DNA of 64,000 nucleotides from Chania fonticola_B (GTDB taxonomy: Bacteria; Pseudomonadota; Gammaproteobacteria; Enterobacterales; Enterobacteriaceae), in NCBI RefSeq assembly GCF_048537545.1, contig NZ_CP183218.1; one strand, given 5' to 3'. The translations under genes were made by a program, and so were the position numbers. This document shows, in pieces, positions 36,139 through 43,551 of the stretch. The notes below the pieces were generated by a model. That model saw only the letters and a program-made list of their open reading frames with translations, searched no databases and was not told the origin of the DNA. Position 1 is the first letter of the stretch. Every line of letters begins with the position of its first letter.

Positions 36139-37443
36139 ATGTTTTTAAACCTCCGTCAGTCAAATAGCCCGTGGCATGCTGAATTGGCAGCCATTGAAGA
36201 CGCGGTAGCGATGATCGTATTTAAACCCGACGGCACCGTAATACGTGCCAACGATCTGTTCTTGCAAACGATGGGGTTTGAGCGCCAGGAAGTGATTGGT
36301 CAGCATCATCGTATTTTCTGCGATCAACGCTATGTCGCCAGCCCGGCCTATCAGCGGCATTGGCAAAAGTTAAATAGCGGCGAAGCTATTACCGATAATA
36401 TCAGGCGTATTCGCAAGGATGGTGAAGTAGTCTGGCTGCAGGGAACCTATACCCCGGTGTTAAATAAGCACGGTGAGGTGGTGGAGATCATCAAGATTGC
36501 CAGCGAGGTGACCCGCCGTATTACTCAGGCTCAGGAGCATCAGAGTCTGTTAGCGGCGTTGAATCGCTCAATGGCGATGATCACCTTCTCGCCAACCGGC
36601 ATTATCCTGGATGCCAACAACAATATGCTCGATCTGATGGGCTATCGGCTGGAAGAAGCACGCGGCCAGGCGCACAGCATACTTTGTACGCCAGAGTTCG
36701 CCGACTCTGACGAGTATCATCAGCACTGGCAACGGTTGGCCCAAGGGGAGTTTTTGACCGGGCGTTTCGAACGCCTCAACCGGCGTGGAGAGCGGGTATG
36801 GCTGGAGGCCAGCTATAACCCAATCATCGACAATGAAGGGCGGGTATTAAAGGTGGTGAAAATCGCCCAGGACATTACCCGCCAGACTTTCCAACAGCAG
36901 CATGAAGAGGAAATGGTGCGAAATGTCCATCATCTCTCCATGGGGACCGATAAAACCGCTGCCCAAGGGGCGATCATTGTGCAGCAGGCGGTGCAGGGGA
37001 TGCAGCAGGTGGAGATGGCCGCACGGCAGACTTCGGACGTAGTCAGCGACTTGGGGCGCTGTTCGCAACAGATTGGCAATATGGTTGAGGCGATCCGCAA
37101 AATTGCCGCCCAGACCAATCTACTGGCGATTAACGCCTCGATCGAAGCGGCGCATGCGGGCGAGCATGGGCGCGGTTTCTCCGTAGTGGCTAATGAGGTG
37201 CGTACCTTGGCCGAACAGTCCCGTAAAGCGGCCAGCGAGATTGAGCAAGTCACCAAAACCATTCAGCAAGGGGTAACGGCGGCAATCAACAAGATGGTGA
37301 CCTGCGTGGAACAGGCGGGAGGGGGCGTGGCGCTAGCCAAGGATGCCGGGGAGATAATCAATCAGGTCAATGTGGGTATGCAGGACGTGGTCAAGCTGAT
37401 GCAGGCGTTTACCTCGGTCAAACAGAGCGATGTGATCCACTGA
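36139..37443 (+). CDS. Soluble PAS-PAS methyl-accepting chemotaxis-like protein (BdlA-like)
   Basis: I start at ATG 36139, which follows AAGGAT at good spacing, giving 434 residues; a GTG at 36037 would add 34. Two PAS domains (about 15-125 and 135-245) are each followed by a PAC segment ending IKIASEVTRRIT or VKIAQDITRQT. A C-terminal chemoreceptor signalling domain follows, with hairpin-tip sequence IAAQTNLLAINASIEAAHAGEHGRGFSVVANEVR from about residue 322. There is no membrane span. The layout is that of Pseudomonas BdlA, a biofilm-dispersal regulator, and of soluble Aer-like sensors. It sits just beyond the cellulose operon and rlmF. Ligand, if heme or FAD, cannot be told. Confidence 0.85.
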   Translation: MFLNLRQSNSPWHAELAAIEDAVAMIVFKPDGTVIRANDLFLQTMGFERQEVIGQHHRIFCDQRYVASPAYQRHWQKLNSGEAITDNIRRIRKDGEVVWLQGTYTPVLNKHGEVVEIIKIASEVTRRITQAQEHQSLLAALNRSMAMITFSPTGIILDANNNMLDLMGYRLEEARGQAHSILCTPEFADSDEYHQHWQRLAQGEFLTGRFERLNRRGERVWLEASYNPIIDNEGRVLKVVKIAQDITRQTFQQQHEEEMVRNVHHLSMGTDKTAAQGAIIVQQAVQGMQQVEMAARQTSDVVSDLGRCSQQIGNMVEAIRKIAAQTNLLAINASIEAAHAGEHGRGFSVVANEVRTLAEQSRKAASEIEQVTKTIQQGVTAAINKMVTCVEQAGGGVALAKDAGEIINQVNVGMQDVVKLMQAFTSVKQSDVIH

Positions 37444-37659
37444 GGTTTTGAACTTGCGGTGATGGACGTTGTTATAGGGGCGACTTTTTAAATCCTAAAC
37501 TTATAGTTGAGGAAATACACTCGTCAATATGTGAAGTGCCAGTGTGCGATACCGCTCCACAGATCCCTATCTGAGTACGACTAGGCATTGCTATTTGGTG
37601 GTGCCTGGTGGTTTGATTTGCTTGAATATGTCATCTATTCGCGCTCAGGGAGAGGATCT

Positions 37660-38193
37660 ATGAATCAAGGAGTTCGGTGGCAGTCGCCTTTTAGCGACCC
37701 GTTTGGCACCGGGATGGTTTACCGCTTATTTGATGTGGGTGGTGTTCCCTATGCCGTTGGATTTGAAGAAATTCTTACGATGCATGATCTGAATAGCAAG
37801 GGTATCGATATTCTTTCTGTTTATCCGAACTTTCGCTTTTCAAGCAACGGGGTATGGGCAGTGGTATTCGACGAAATTGAACCTACCATTATGGACTTTA
37901 AGGGTTTTCAACATGTGCAGCATACGGGTTTGCTAGGCGGCAAAGTCCTACTCAACGTTGCAAGTATAATTTATGACCATTATACTCTTTGTCACGCAGG
38001 AACTTATGTCTTCTCTGCAGCCAACGATCCCCAATATTTGAGGCAAACCGATCTGGCTGACATTTATAATGGGCTTCTTGGCCTTGGTGGTAAACCCAAA
38101 AGTCGGTTATTCGGCAGGTTACAGGGATGGGAAGCTTTTAGCGACGTTGCAACAGGAGGAAGAGGTTATGTCGTTACTACTCAAAGTTACTAA
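37660..38193 (+). CDS. Hypothetical protein, 177 residues, paired with next gene
   Basis: ATG 37660 follows GGGAGAGGATCT, a good ribosome site; earlier in-frame codons lack one. The protein is soluble, with no signal or span, and reads as a compact alpha/beta domain (GMVYRLFDVGGVPYAVGFEEIL, TLCHAGTYVFSAAND, LADIYNGLLG). I do not recognise the family. Its last 26 bases overlap the start of the following gene, so the two are co-translated. Codon use and base composition are more AT-rich than the neighbouring backbone, which suggests acquisition. A toxin-antitoxin or immunity-type pair is one possibility, unproven. Confidence 0.65.
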   Translation: MNQGVRWQSPFSDPFGTGMVYRLFDVGGVPYAVGFEEILTMHDLNSKGIDILSVYPNFRFSSNGVWAVVFDEIEPTIMDFKGFQHVQHTGLLGGKVLLNVASIIYDHYTLCHAGTYVFSAANDPQYLRQTDLADIYNGLLGLGGKPKSRLFGRLQGWEAFSDVATGGRGYVVTTQSY

Positions 38194-38398
38194 ACCGCAC
38201 ACTATCTCGGCAGAATCTCTCTCCTTTGAGATGGGCATGCGTCTCCAAGCGGCAGCGGCTCAGGGTTTGAAAGATAAGCTGGAGACTGGTGAGGTGAAGT
38301 TCATTAATGGCCGCTATGTGTTTGGCGCCGGCATGAAGGTAATTCGCCCGTCAATCTTTGGAGCCAGACCAAAGAAAACTAAATACCCAATAGCATAA
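38168..38398 (+). CDS. Hypothetical protein, 76 residues, overlaps previous gene
   Basis: ATG 38168 is preceded by AGGAGGAAGAGGTT inside the previous gene, a very strong ribosome site. The basic 76-residue protein (ISAESLSFEMGMRLQAAAAQGLKDKLE, ending RPKKTKYPIA) is mostly helical at first with a Lys/Arg-rich tail. No known family is recognised. A bidirectional terminator follows at once. Higher translation of the small second gene than the first would be expected from the ribosome sites. Confidence 0.65.
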   Translation: MSLLLKVTKPHTISAESLSFEMGMRLQAAAAQGLKDKLETGEVKFINGRYVFGAGMKVIRPSIFGARPKKTKYPIA

Positions 38399-38428
38399 TA
38401 AAAAGCCCCTTGCGGGGCTTATTATTAT
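38396..38428. terminator. Bidirectional intrinsic terminator
   Basis: AAGCCCC (38403-38409), loop TTGC and GGGGCTT (38414-38420) are flanked by AATAATAAAA on the left and ATTATTATC on the right. The A-rich and T-rich flanks let it end both the small-gene pair and glnQ, which converge here. Confidence 0.88.
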
Positions 38429-38432
38429 CGCT

Positions 38433-39155
38433 TCAGGAAACGTGCTGCAAGAACTCACGCAGGCGTGGGCTTGGCGGGTTGTTGATCAGGTCATGAGGGT
38501 TGCCATCTTCGGCAATCCGGCCTTTGTCGATAAAGATCAGGCGTGAGGCCACCTTTTCAGCGAAGCCGACTTCGTGAGTCACGATCACCATCGTCATGCC
38601 TTCTTCGGCCAGATCCTGCATGACCTTCAGCACTTCGTGACGCAATTCCGGATCGAGCGCCGAGGTTGGCTCATCGAACAGCATCATTTTAGGCTTCACC
38701 GCCAACGCCCGGGCAATAGCTACACGTTGTTGCTGCCCACCCGAAAGCTCGGAAGGGTAGTGGTGAGAACGCTCGGCCAACCCAACCTTGGCTAACAGCG
38801 TGTGTGCCAGCTTTTCGGCATCGGCCTTTTTCAAACCGCGTACGCGGATTGGGCCAAAGGCCACGTTTTCCAGCGCCGTCAGGTGCGGGAACAGGTAGAA
38901 CTGTTGGAACACCATACCGGCTTCCTGGCGGATCAGGCGGTCGTCCACCTTCGGATCGTTCACCCTCAGGCCGTCGACCACCAGTTCACCGCTGGTGATC
39001 TCTTCCAGCTTGTTGATGCAGCGCAGCAGGGTTGATTTACCGGAGCCAGAAGGCCCGATGATCACCACCACTTCACCCTGTTTGATGTTCAGGTCGATAT
39101 TGTGCAGCACCTGGGTCGGGCCAAAGTGCTTGGAGACGTTTTTAAATTCAATCAC
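38433..39155 (-). CDS. glnQ: Glutamine ABC transporter ATPase GlnQ
   Basis: This 240-residue ABC ATPase powers glutamine import. Walker A GPSGSGKST lies near residues 34-42, the signature LSGGQQQR near 136 and Walker B MMLFDEP near 158. Sequence matches E. coli GlnQ closely. It overlaps the glnP stop by four bases and is the last gene of the glnHPQ operon. Confidence 0.97.
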   Translation of the reverse strand: MIEFKNVSKHFGPTQVLHNIDLNIKQGEVVVIIGPSGSGKSTLLRCINKLEEITSGELVVDGLRVNDPKVDDRLIRQEAGMVFQQFYLFPHLTALENVAFGPIRVRGLKKADAEKLAHTLLAKVGLAERSHHYPSELSGGQQQRVAIARALAVKPKMMLFDEPTSALDPELRHEVLKVMQDLAEEGMTMVIVTHEVGFAEKVASRLIFIDKGRIAEDGNPHDLINNPPSPRLREFLQHVS

Positions 39156-39811
39156 AGGATTTTCATCCTTCTTTCCAGACGACGCAGCACGAAGCTAAGC
39201 ATCAGGGTAATAATCAGGTACACCACCGCAACGGCGCTCCAGATTTCCAGCGCGCGGAAGTTACCGGCAATAATTTCCTGCCCCTGACGGGTCAGTTCCG
39301 CTACACCGATCACGATGAACAGCGAAGTATCCTTGATGCTGATGATCCACTGGTTACCCAGTGGCGGCAGCATGCGGCGCAGTGCCAGCGGCATGATCAC
39401 ATAGCGGATGGTCTCGCGGCGTGACAGCCCCAGCGCCAGGCCGGCCTCTCGGAAACCGCTGTGGATCGACAATACCGCGCCACGGGTAATTTCCGCAATG
39501 TAGGCGCCCGAGTTGATCATGATGGTGACCACGGCGGCGGTGAAAGGATCGATGCGGAAATCGCTAAAGGCCATGGGCAGGGCGAAGTAGATAAACATCA
39601 CCTGTACCACAATCGGCGTACCGCGGATCACTTCAATGAATACCAGTGCCACATGGTTGGCGATCCAGCCGCCATAGGTGCGGGCGAAACCGGCAACCAG
39701 GCCGATGATCAGGCCGCCAATCAGACCGAGGACCGAAATCCACAGGGTCATCTTGGCGCCTTCTAACAAAATTGGGATGGCGGGCCAAATGGCGCTCCAG
39801 TCGAATTGCAT
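39152..39811 (-). CDS. glnP: Glutamine ABC transporter permease GlnP
   Basis: This 219-residue inner-membrane permease is nearly identical in plan to E. coli GlnP, starting MQFDWSAIWPAIP, with the ATPase-contact loop FREAGLALGLSRRETIRYV. Start 39811 follows GGGAG; the frame's earlier ATG at 39835 adds eight non-conserved residues. It works with GlnH and GlnQ. Confidence 0.96.
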   Translation of the reverse strand: MQFDWSAIWPAIPILLEGAKMTLWISVLGLIGGLIIGLVAGFARTYGGWIANHVALVFIEVIRGTPIVVQVMFIYFALPMAFSDFRIDPFTAAVVTIMINSGAYIAEITRGAVLSIHSGFREAGLALGLSRRETIRYVIMPLALRRMLPPLGNQWIISIKDTSLFIVIGVAELTRQGQEIIAGNFRALEIWSAVAVVYLIITLMLSFVLRRLERRMKIL

Positions 39812-39857
39812 AATGTTATCTCCCGGTGATCCCAAGCAAGGGGATCAATAACAACAA

Positions 39858-39889
39858 AGCACAGGGGGCGGGTACACCTCCCCTGTGCT
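39858..39889 (-). promoter_or_regulatory. Intercistronic stem-loop between glnH and glnP
   Basis: AGCACAGGGG (39858-39867) and CCCCTGTGCT (39880-39889) form a perfect 10-bp stem. It follows the binding-protein gene, where it likely stabilises the glnH message or partly terminates so that GlnH exceeds the membrane subunits. Confidence 0.65.
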
Positions 39890-39924
39890 CAATTAATAAC
39901 TTACTGGCTTATTAACTTCATCAG

Positions 39925-40668
39925 TTACTTAGGTTCGGTACCAAACCATTTTTTGTAGATTTCGTTGTAAGTCCCGTTGTCGCGCAGCGTTTTCAGCGCG
40001 GCGTTCACCTTTTCACGCAGCTCGTCGCTGCCTTTCGGGAAGGCGATGCCATACTGCTGGGCTTCCAGAGAGTCGCCAACGGTTTTGAACTTGCCAGCGC
40101 CTGCGGTCTTGATGAAGTACAGGATGTTTGGCGTATCGTGCAACACGGCGTCAGCACGCTTGGTGCCCAGTTCCATATAGGCGTTGTCGATGTTCGGGAA
40201 CTGACGCAGATCTTTGGTTTTGATGTGCTGCTTGGCGTAATCCACCGAGCCGGTGCCGCTCTTCACTGCCACCACTTTGCCGTCCAGATCCTGGATGCCT
40301 TTCACGCTGTCATTGTTAGCGTTGACCATCACCAACAGGCCGCTTTTGTAGTAGCCATCGGAGAAGTCGATCGCTTTTTTGCGTTCGTCGGTAATGGTGA
40401 TACCGGCCAGCGCCAGATCGACGTTCTTGGTCTGCAGCGCAGGAATAATGCCGCTAAAGTCCATTGGCTTCAGGGTGTAATCCAGCTTCAGCTCTTTGGC
40501 AATCGCCGCCCACAAGTCGATATCGAAACCGACGTATTGATCACCTTGTTTGAATTCAAACGGCACGAAAGCGGTGTCCGTGGCGACAACCAGCTTGTCT
40601 GCTGCGTGAGAGCTAACGGCAAAGGCCAGGGAAAGTGCGGCCAGGGAAACTTTAAAAATAGACTTCAT
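39925..40668 (-). CDS. glnH: Glutamine-binding periplasmic protein GlnH
   Basis: This 247-residue precursor has a signal peptide ending SHA and the mature start ADKLVVATDTAFVPFEF, as in E. coli GlnH. DLALAGITITDERKKAIDFS is the ligand-site segment of family 3 binding proteins. It captures L-glutamine for GlnPQ. The upstream region carries NtrC sites and a sigma-54 promoter, so nitrogen limitation should induce it. Confidence 0.97.
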   Translation of the reverse strand: MKSIFKVSLAALSLAFAVSSHAADKLVVATDTAFVPFEFKQGDQYVGFDIDLWAAIAKELKLDYTLKPMDFSGIIPALQTKNVDLALAGITITDERKKAIDFSDGYYKSGLLVMVNANNDSVKGIQDLDGKVVAVKSGTGSVDYAKQHIKTKDLRQFPNIDNAYMELGTKRADAVLHDTPNILYFIKTAGAGKFKTVGDSLEAQQYGIAFPKGSDELREKVNAALKTLRDNGTYNEIYKKWFGTEPK

Positions 40669-40726
40669 GAGAGGAATTCCTGTACAGGTTGCGGATTACC
40701 CATTTTTTATGTTGCATTTTGTGCTA

Positions 40727-40742
40727 TGGAAGAATCGTGCCA
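40727..40742 (-). promoter_or_regulatory. Sigma-54 promoter of glnHPQ
   Basis: On the minus strand TGGCACG-N4-TTCCA fits the sigma-54 pattern TGGCACR-N4-TTGCW except for C in place of G in the -12 element. The start site would be near 40716, about 48 bases before glnH. The E. coli glnHp2 promoter is similarly imperfect at this element. Confidence 0.65.
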
Positions 40743-40813
40743 AGTTTGCAATCATTATAAAAACAAGGGGTTGCGTTATGATGTTGGGTTTGGATAGCCA
40801 ATTATAATTTTTA

Positions 40814-40862
40814 TGCACCACTTGCGGGCACCAAAATGGTGCAGTGAGACCTTGGTGGTGCA
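40814..40862 (-). promoter_or_regulatory. NtrC binding sites upstream of glnH
   Basis: A core palindrome GCACCAAAATGGTGC at 40828-40842 is a perfect NtrC-type site (TGCACC-N5-GGTGCA). A left half-site TGCACC starts at 40814 and a right half-site GGTGCA ends at 40862, giving up to three stacked sites about 100 bp upstream of the sigma-54 promoter, the usual enhancer distance. Confidence 0.8.
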
Positions 40863-41005
40863 ATTGAGCTATCATCAACTAAACAATAGCCGGGAAACAA
40901 CCGATAATTAACAATTATCGATCAATAATGATAACTAACTCTAACTTTATAGCCATAGTCCGATTTCATTTGGTGCAAACAGGCGTGTTTTGAAGGGAAG
41001 TAGGG

Positions 41006-41272
41006 TTAACGCAGCTGGCTGTCTTTGCTGCCCCGGCGATTGAACAGGCTGCTGGTAGCCTGTTTTTTATCCATTTCCGCCTGGCAGTTAACACAGTAGC
41101 GCACTCCTTGCAGCGCCAGACGTCGGGCTTCGGGGATCTCTGTGCCACATTCCTGGCAATAGTGTTCGCTTTCGCCGTGGCCGAGCGCCTGGCGAGCGCG
41201 TTGTACGGCATCATCTACCGTTGAGTCGATTTGATCCTGCACCGCGCCGTCCGCTGTCCATCCGCCTGCCAT
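41006..41272 (-). CDS. ybiI: DksA/TraR-type zinc-finger protein YbiI
   Basis: This 88-residue protein has the same length as E. coli YbiI and the same ending NRRGSKDSQLR. The four-cysteine zinc finger reads YCQECGTEIPEARR and VRYCVNCQAEMD. The start at 41272 follows GAGGTGGGC; the frame is open further 5' but that sequence overlaps the dps region and is unlike the family. DksA-like proteins act on RNA polymerase; the role of YbiI is not defined. In E. coli it lies elsewhere in this neighbourhood. Confidence 0.9.
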   Translation of the reverse strand: MAGGWTADGAVQDQIDSTVDDAVQRARQALGHGESEHYCQECGTEIPEARRLALQGVRYCVNCQAEMDKKQATSSLFNRRGSKDSQLR

Positions 41273-41335
41273 GCCCACCTCACTATTGAACCTGTGAATG
41301 CTTGCAATCCTGATTAGATCATAACCAGTGTAATC

Positions 41336-41403
41336 CAGCCTGTTTTTTATACAACTCGGCTTGCAGATAAAAAAACAGGCTGGGGCAAGGCCCACAACCT
41401 GTT
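41336..41403 (-). terminator. dps terminator with overlapping second inverted repeat
   Basis: On the minus strand a stem AACAGGTTGTGGGC / GCCCCAGCCTGTT (41374-41403) is followed by TTTTTTTAT, a strong intrinsic terminator for dps. The descending arm and T-run (41368-41385) can also pair with a second element at 41336-41351 (CCAGCCTGTTTTTTAT on the plus strand), making two mutually exclusive hairpins. Confidence 0.75.
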
Positions 41404-41426
41404 GTTTCGCGCCAGGATGGCTGGTT

Positions 41427-41930
41427 TTATTCGATGTTGGATTCGATAAACCACAGGAATTTGTCCAGATCGCGCGATGCGGCGGTGAACATGTCTGCGG
41501 TGTCTTCATCCGGAACTTCCGTGATGGCTTGGCGGATGTCGTTGGCGACGGCTGCATAACGATCGGCCAGCGCTTTCAGGTGATCTTGCACGCTGTGAAT
41601 ATTGGTCGGGTAGCTTTTCAGCGGGGTTTTGTCATTTACCACCTGTACCGTACCCAGCGCAACGCCACCGAGTTGTACGACACGTTCTGCAAAAGTATCC
41701 TGATGGTCGGTGATGGCGGTGCGGAAGCCGTCGAGCATTTCATGCACGGCAATAAAATTGGCACCACGCATGTTCCAATGCGCCTGCTTGGTGATCAACG
41801 ACAGATCGATAAACTGTACAACCTGATGGTTCAGCGCCTTGATGGCGGCCTGCTTGGTTTTCTCATCCACATCATTGCGTGTGTACAACAGGTCAGAAGA
41901 TTTCGTTTTCACCAGTTTAGCGGTACTCAT
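41427..41930 (-). CDS. dps: DNA starvation/stationary-phase protection protein Dps
   Basis: This 167-residue ferritin-like protein forms a 12-subunit shell that binds DNA and oxidises iron with peroxide. The N-terminal Lys-rich tail STAKLVKTKSSDLLYTRN gives DNA binding. Ferroxidase residues lie in LITKQAHWNMRGANFIAVHEMLDGF (His, Asp and Glu at the subunit interface). Length and sequence match E. coli Dps. The upstream -10 with poor -35 suggests sigma-S control. Confidence 0.97.
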   Translation of the reverse strand: MSTAKLVKTKSSDLLYTRNDVDEKTKQAAIKALNHQVVQFIDLSLITKQAHWNMRGANFIAVHEMLDGFRTAITDHQDTFAERVVQLGGVALGTVQVVNDKTPLKSYPTNIHSVQDHLKALADRYAAVANDIRQAITEVPDEDTADMFTAASRDLDKFLWFIESNIE

Positions 41931-42295
41931 AATAGATATCCTCTTCTTGATGGGTGTAATCCTATTTTGTTACGGGAGAAATTATAGCAGCTTAAATTTA
42001 TTTTGCAGGGCGAAAAGGGCGATTAAATAAATAGGTGATAACTGCTGGATATTTTCATCAGAAAGGCGTATGACATATTTGGTGATTCGTGAGATATTGA
42101 TAATAAACGTTTTTTAAGCTTTTAGAGGGTAACGGTTGAGATCCCCCACTAATAATAGACACCGATTGAAGGGATATTTCAATGCGCAATTATTGCAGGG
42201 TGTTTCTGAACGTCGAAATAGGGATTATTTTCCCATTAATTCATATTGATAGCCAATTATCCTCAGGGTGTTCGCCGTAACTCTTTTTTGTACCA
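41931..42295. promoter_or_regulatory. dps promoter region and gap to cscR
   Basis: On the minus strand GCTATAATTT (TATAAT at 41981-41986) precedes dps by about 50 bases without a recognisable -35, as expected for a sigma-S promoter. AGAGGA precedes the start codon. The remaining AT-rich part up to the cscR stop shows no clear gene or terminator. Confidence 0.5.
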
Positions 42296-43303
42296 TCACA
42301 GGTTGCAATGGATCGAGTCTCTGTTGAGTAAGGGCGCGGGTATTTTGACCGTATCGGTCTCCGTCTTGCCCTGGATAATATGCAGCGCAGCATGGCGACC
42401 TATTTCGTAATGCGGCAGTTGTACCGTCGAGAGCGGCGGTAAGAATAGCTCGCCAATGCCAACCATATTGTCGTAACCCACGACCGACACATCTTGCGGG
42501 ATGCGCAGGCCCTGCGCCAGTAGCGTCTGATAGACCATAAAGGCGATACGATCGTTGCCGCAAATGACCGAATCGAACATCGGATTACCCTGTTTGATAT
42601 GTGCTAGCACAATGGCCGGGATATCAAGGTAGTGCTCATCGCCATGCTCCATATAGACATGCATGAGAGTGTCAGGGTTGATACCTGCTTGCCGGCAGGC
42701 GCGCTCCAATCCCTGACGGCGGCGCAAGGTGGCAAGATGGTGTTGTGGCAGATGCAGGCAGAGTGGTTGACGATTACCTGCTGCGAGCAGAGCCTGCACC
42801 GCCTCAAACTGGCCTTGTTCGTCGTCCGGAATATAGCTGGCTACGGGATCGTGCAAACTTTCACAGTTGGCCAGCACGCACGGGAGGGTGAGTAGTTTGG
42901 TCGGCAGCGGCACCTGACGTAGCCCCATGGTGGTGTAGATGATGCCGTCTGGCCGGTGTGAAAGCAGAAGGTCGACAATGGTATCTGGGTTATCGTCAGA
43001 GAACATATTTACCACGAAACTGTTCCAGCCATACGCCCGGGCGGTCTCTTCGATAGACAGAGTGATTTCCACCGAGAATGGCGTGGTCACAGTATCGAGG
43101 GCCAGCACCCCGATAGTATTCGGCGTGGCATGGGCGCCGCGTATTTTTTTCGCTGACAGGTCCGGAACGTAATTGGTCTCCTTGATGGCGACCTGCACGC
43201 GTGCCAGGGTCTCAGGCTTTAGCCTTTCTGGGCTATTGAGCGCGCGCGAAACCGTCATGAGCGACACATTGGCCAGTTTCGCCACATCCTTAAGAGAAGC
43301 CAT
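42296..43303 (-). CDS. cscR: LacI-family sucrose operon repressor CscR
   Basis: This 335-residue repressor matches E. coli CscR: MASLKDVAKLANVSLMTVSRALNS is the DNA-binding head and YVPDLSAKKIR the hinge-proximal part. The ligand domain holds GWNSFVVNMFSDD, RPDGIIYTTMGLRQVPLP and SYIPDDEQGQFEAVQALLAAG. ATG 43303 aligns with the E. coli start; 43321 would add six residues. It should repress the divergent permease-hydrolase gene and be released by a sugar such as fructose or sucrose. Two GTTAACGTTA operators lie in the gap. Confidence 0.93.
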   Translation of the reverse strand: MASLKDVAKLANVSLMTVSRALNSPERLKPETLARVQVAIKETNYVPDLSAKKIRGAHATPNTIGVLALDTVTTPFSVEITLSIEETARAYGWNSFVVNMFSDDNPDTIVDLLLSHRPDGIIYTTMGLRQVPLPTKLLTLPCVLANCESLHDPVASYIPDDEQGQFEAVQALLAAGNRQPLCLHLPQHHLATLRRRQGLERACRQAGINPDTLMHVYMEHGDEHYLDIPAIVLAHIKQGNPMFDSVICGNDRIAFMVYQTLLAQGLRIPQDVSVVGYDNMVGIGELFLPPLSTVQLPHYEIGRHAALHIIQGKTETDTVKIPAPLLNRDSIHCNL

Positions 43304-43442
43304 ATCTATTACTCCCGTCATTACCTTCAGGCAACAGGCTATACGACGACGTTGCTGATGTAAAAGGTTCAGCGGCTATTCTGTCGTAGAAATTAAAAGA
43401 ACCGTAGCGAGTGATTTTTGATCATGATCTCATTTTTTCGAT

Positions 43443-43518
43443 GTTAACGTTAACTTTTGTGATTAACATCATGAATCTCAGCAAAACGACAAGCGGTTTT
43501 TTACTTGTTAACGTTACC
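43443..43518. promoter_or_regulatory. Paired CscR-type operators and possible CRP site
   Basis: GTTAACGTTAAC (43443-43454) is a perfect 12-bp palindrome and GTTAACGTTACC (43507-43518) a near copy. Centres are 64 bp apart, close to six helical turns, which would allow looping. TGTGA-N6-TCATG (43458-43473) between them is a partial CRP match. The spacing and LacI-family neighbour support operator function. Confidence 0.65.
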
Positions 43519-43551
43519 ATGCGAGCATTATTCCAATACGAGAATGCCATA

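Noticed and set aside
43304..43551. Reading the permease from an ATG upstream of 43552
   Set aside because: ATG 43411 and 43519 are in frame, but the former starts before the operators and the extra residues do not resemble CscB.
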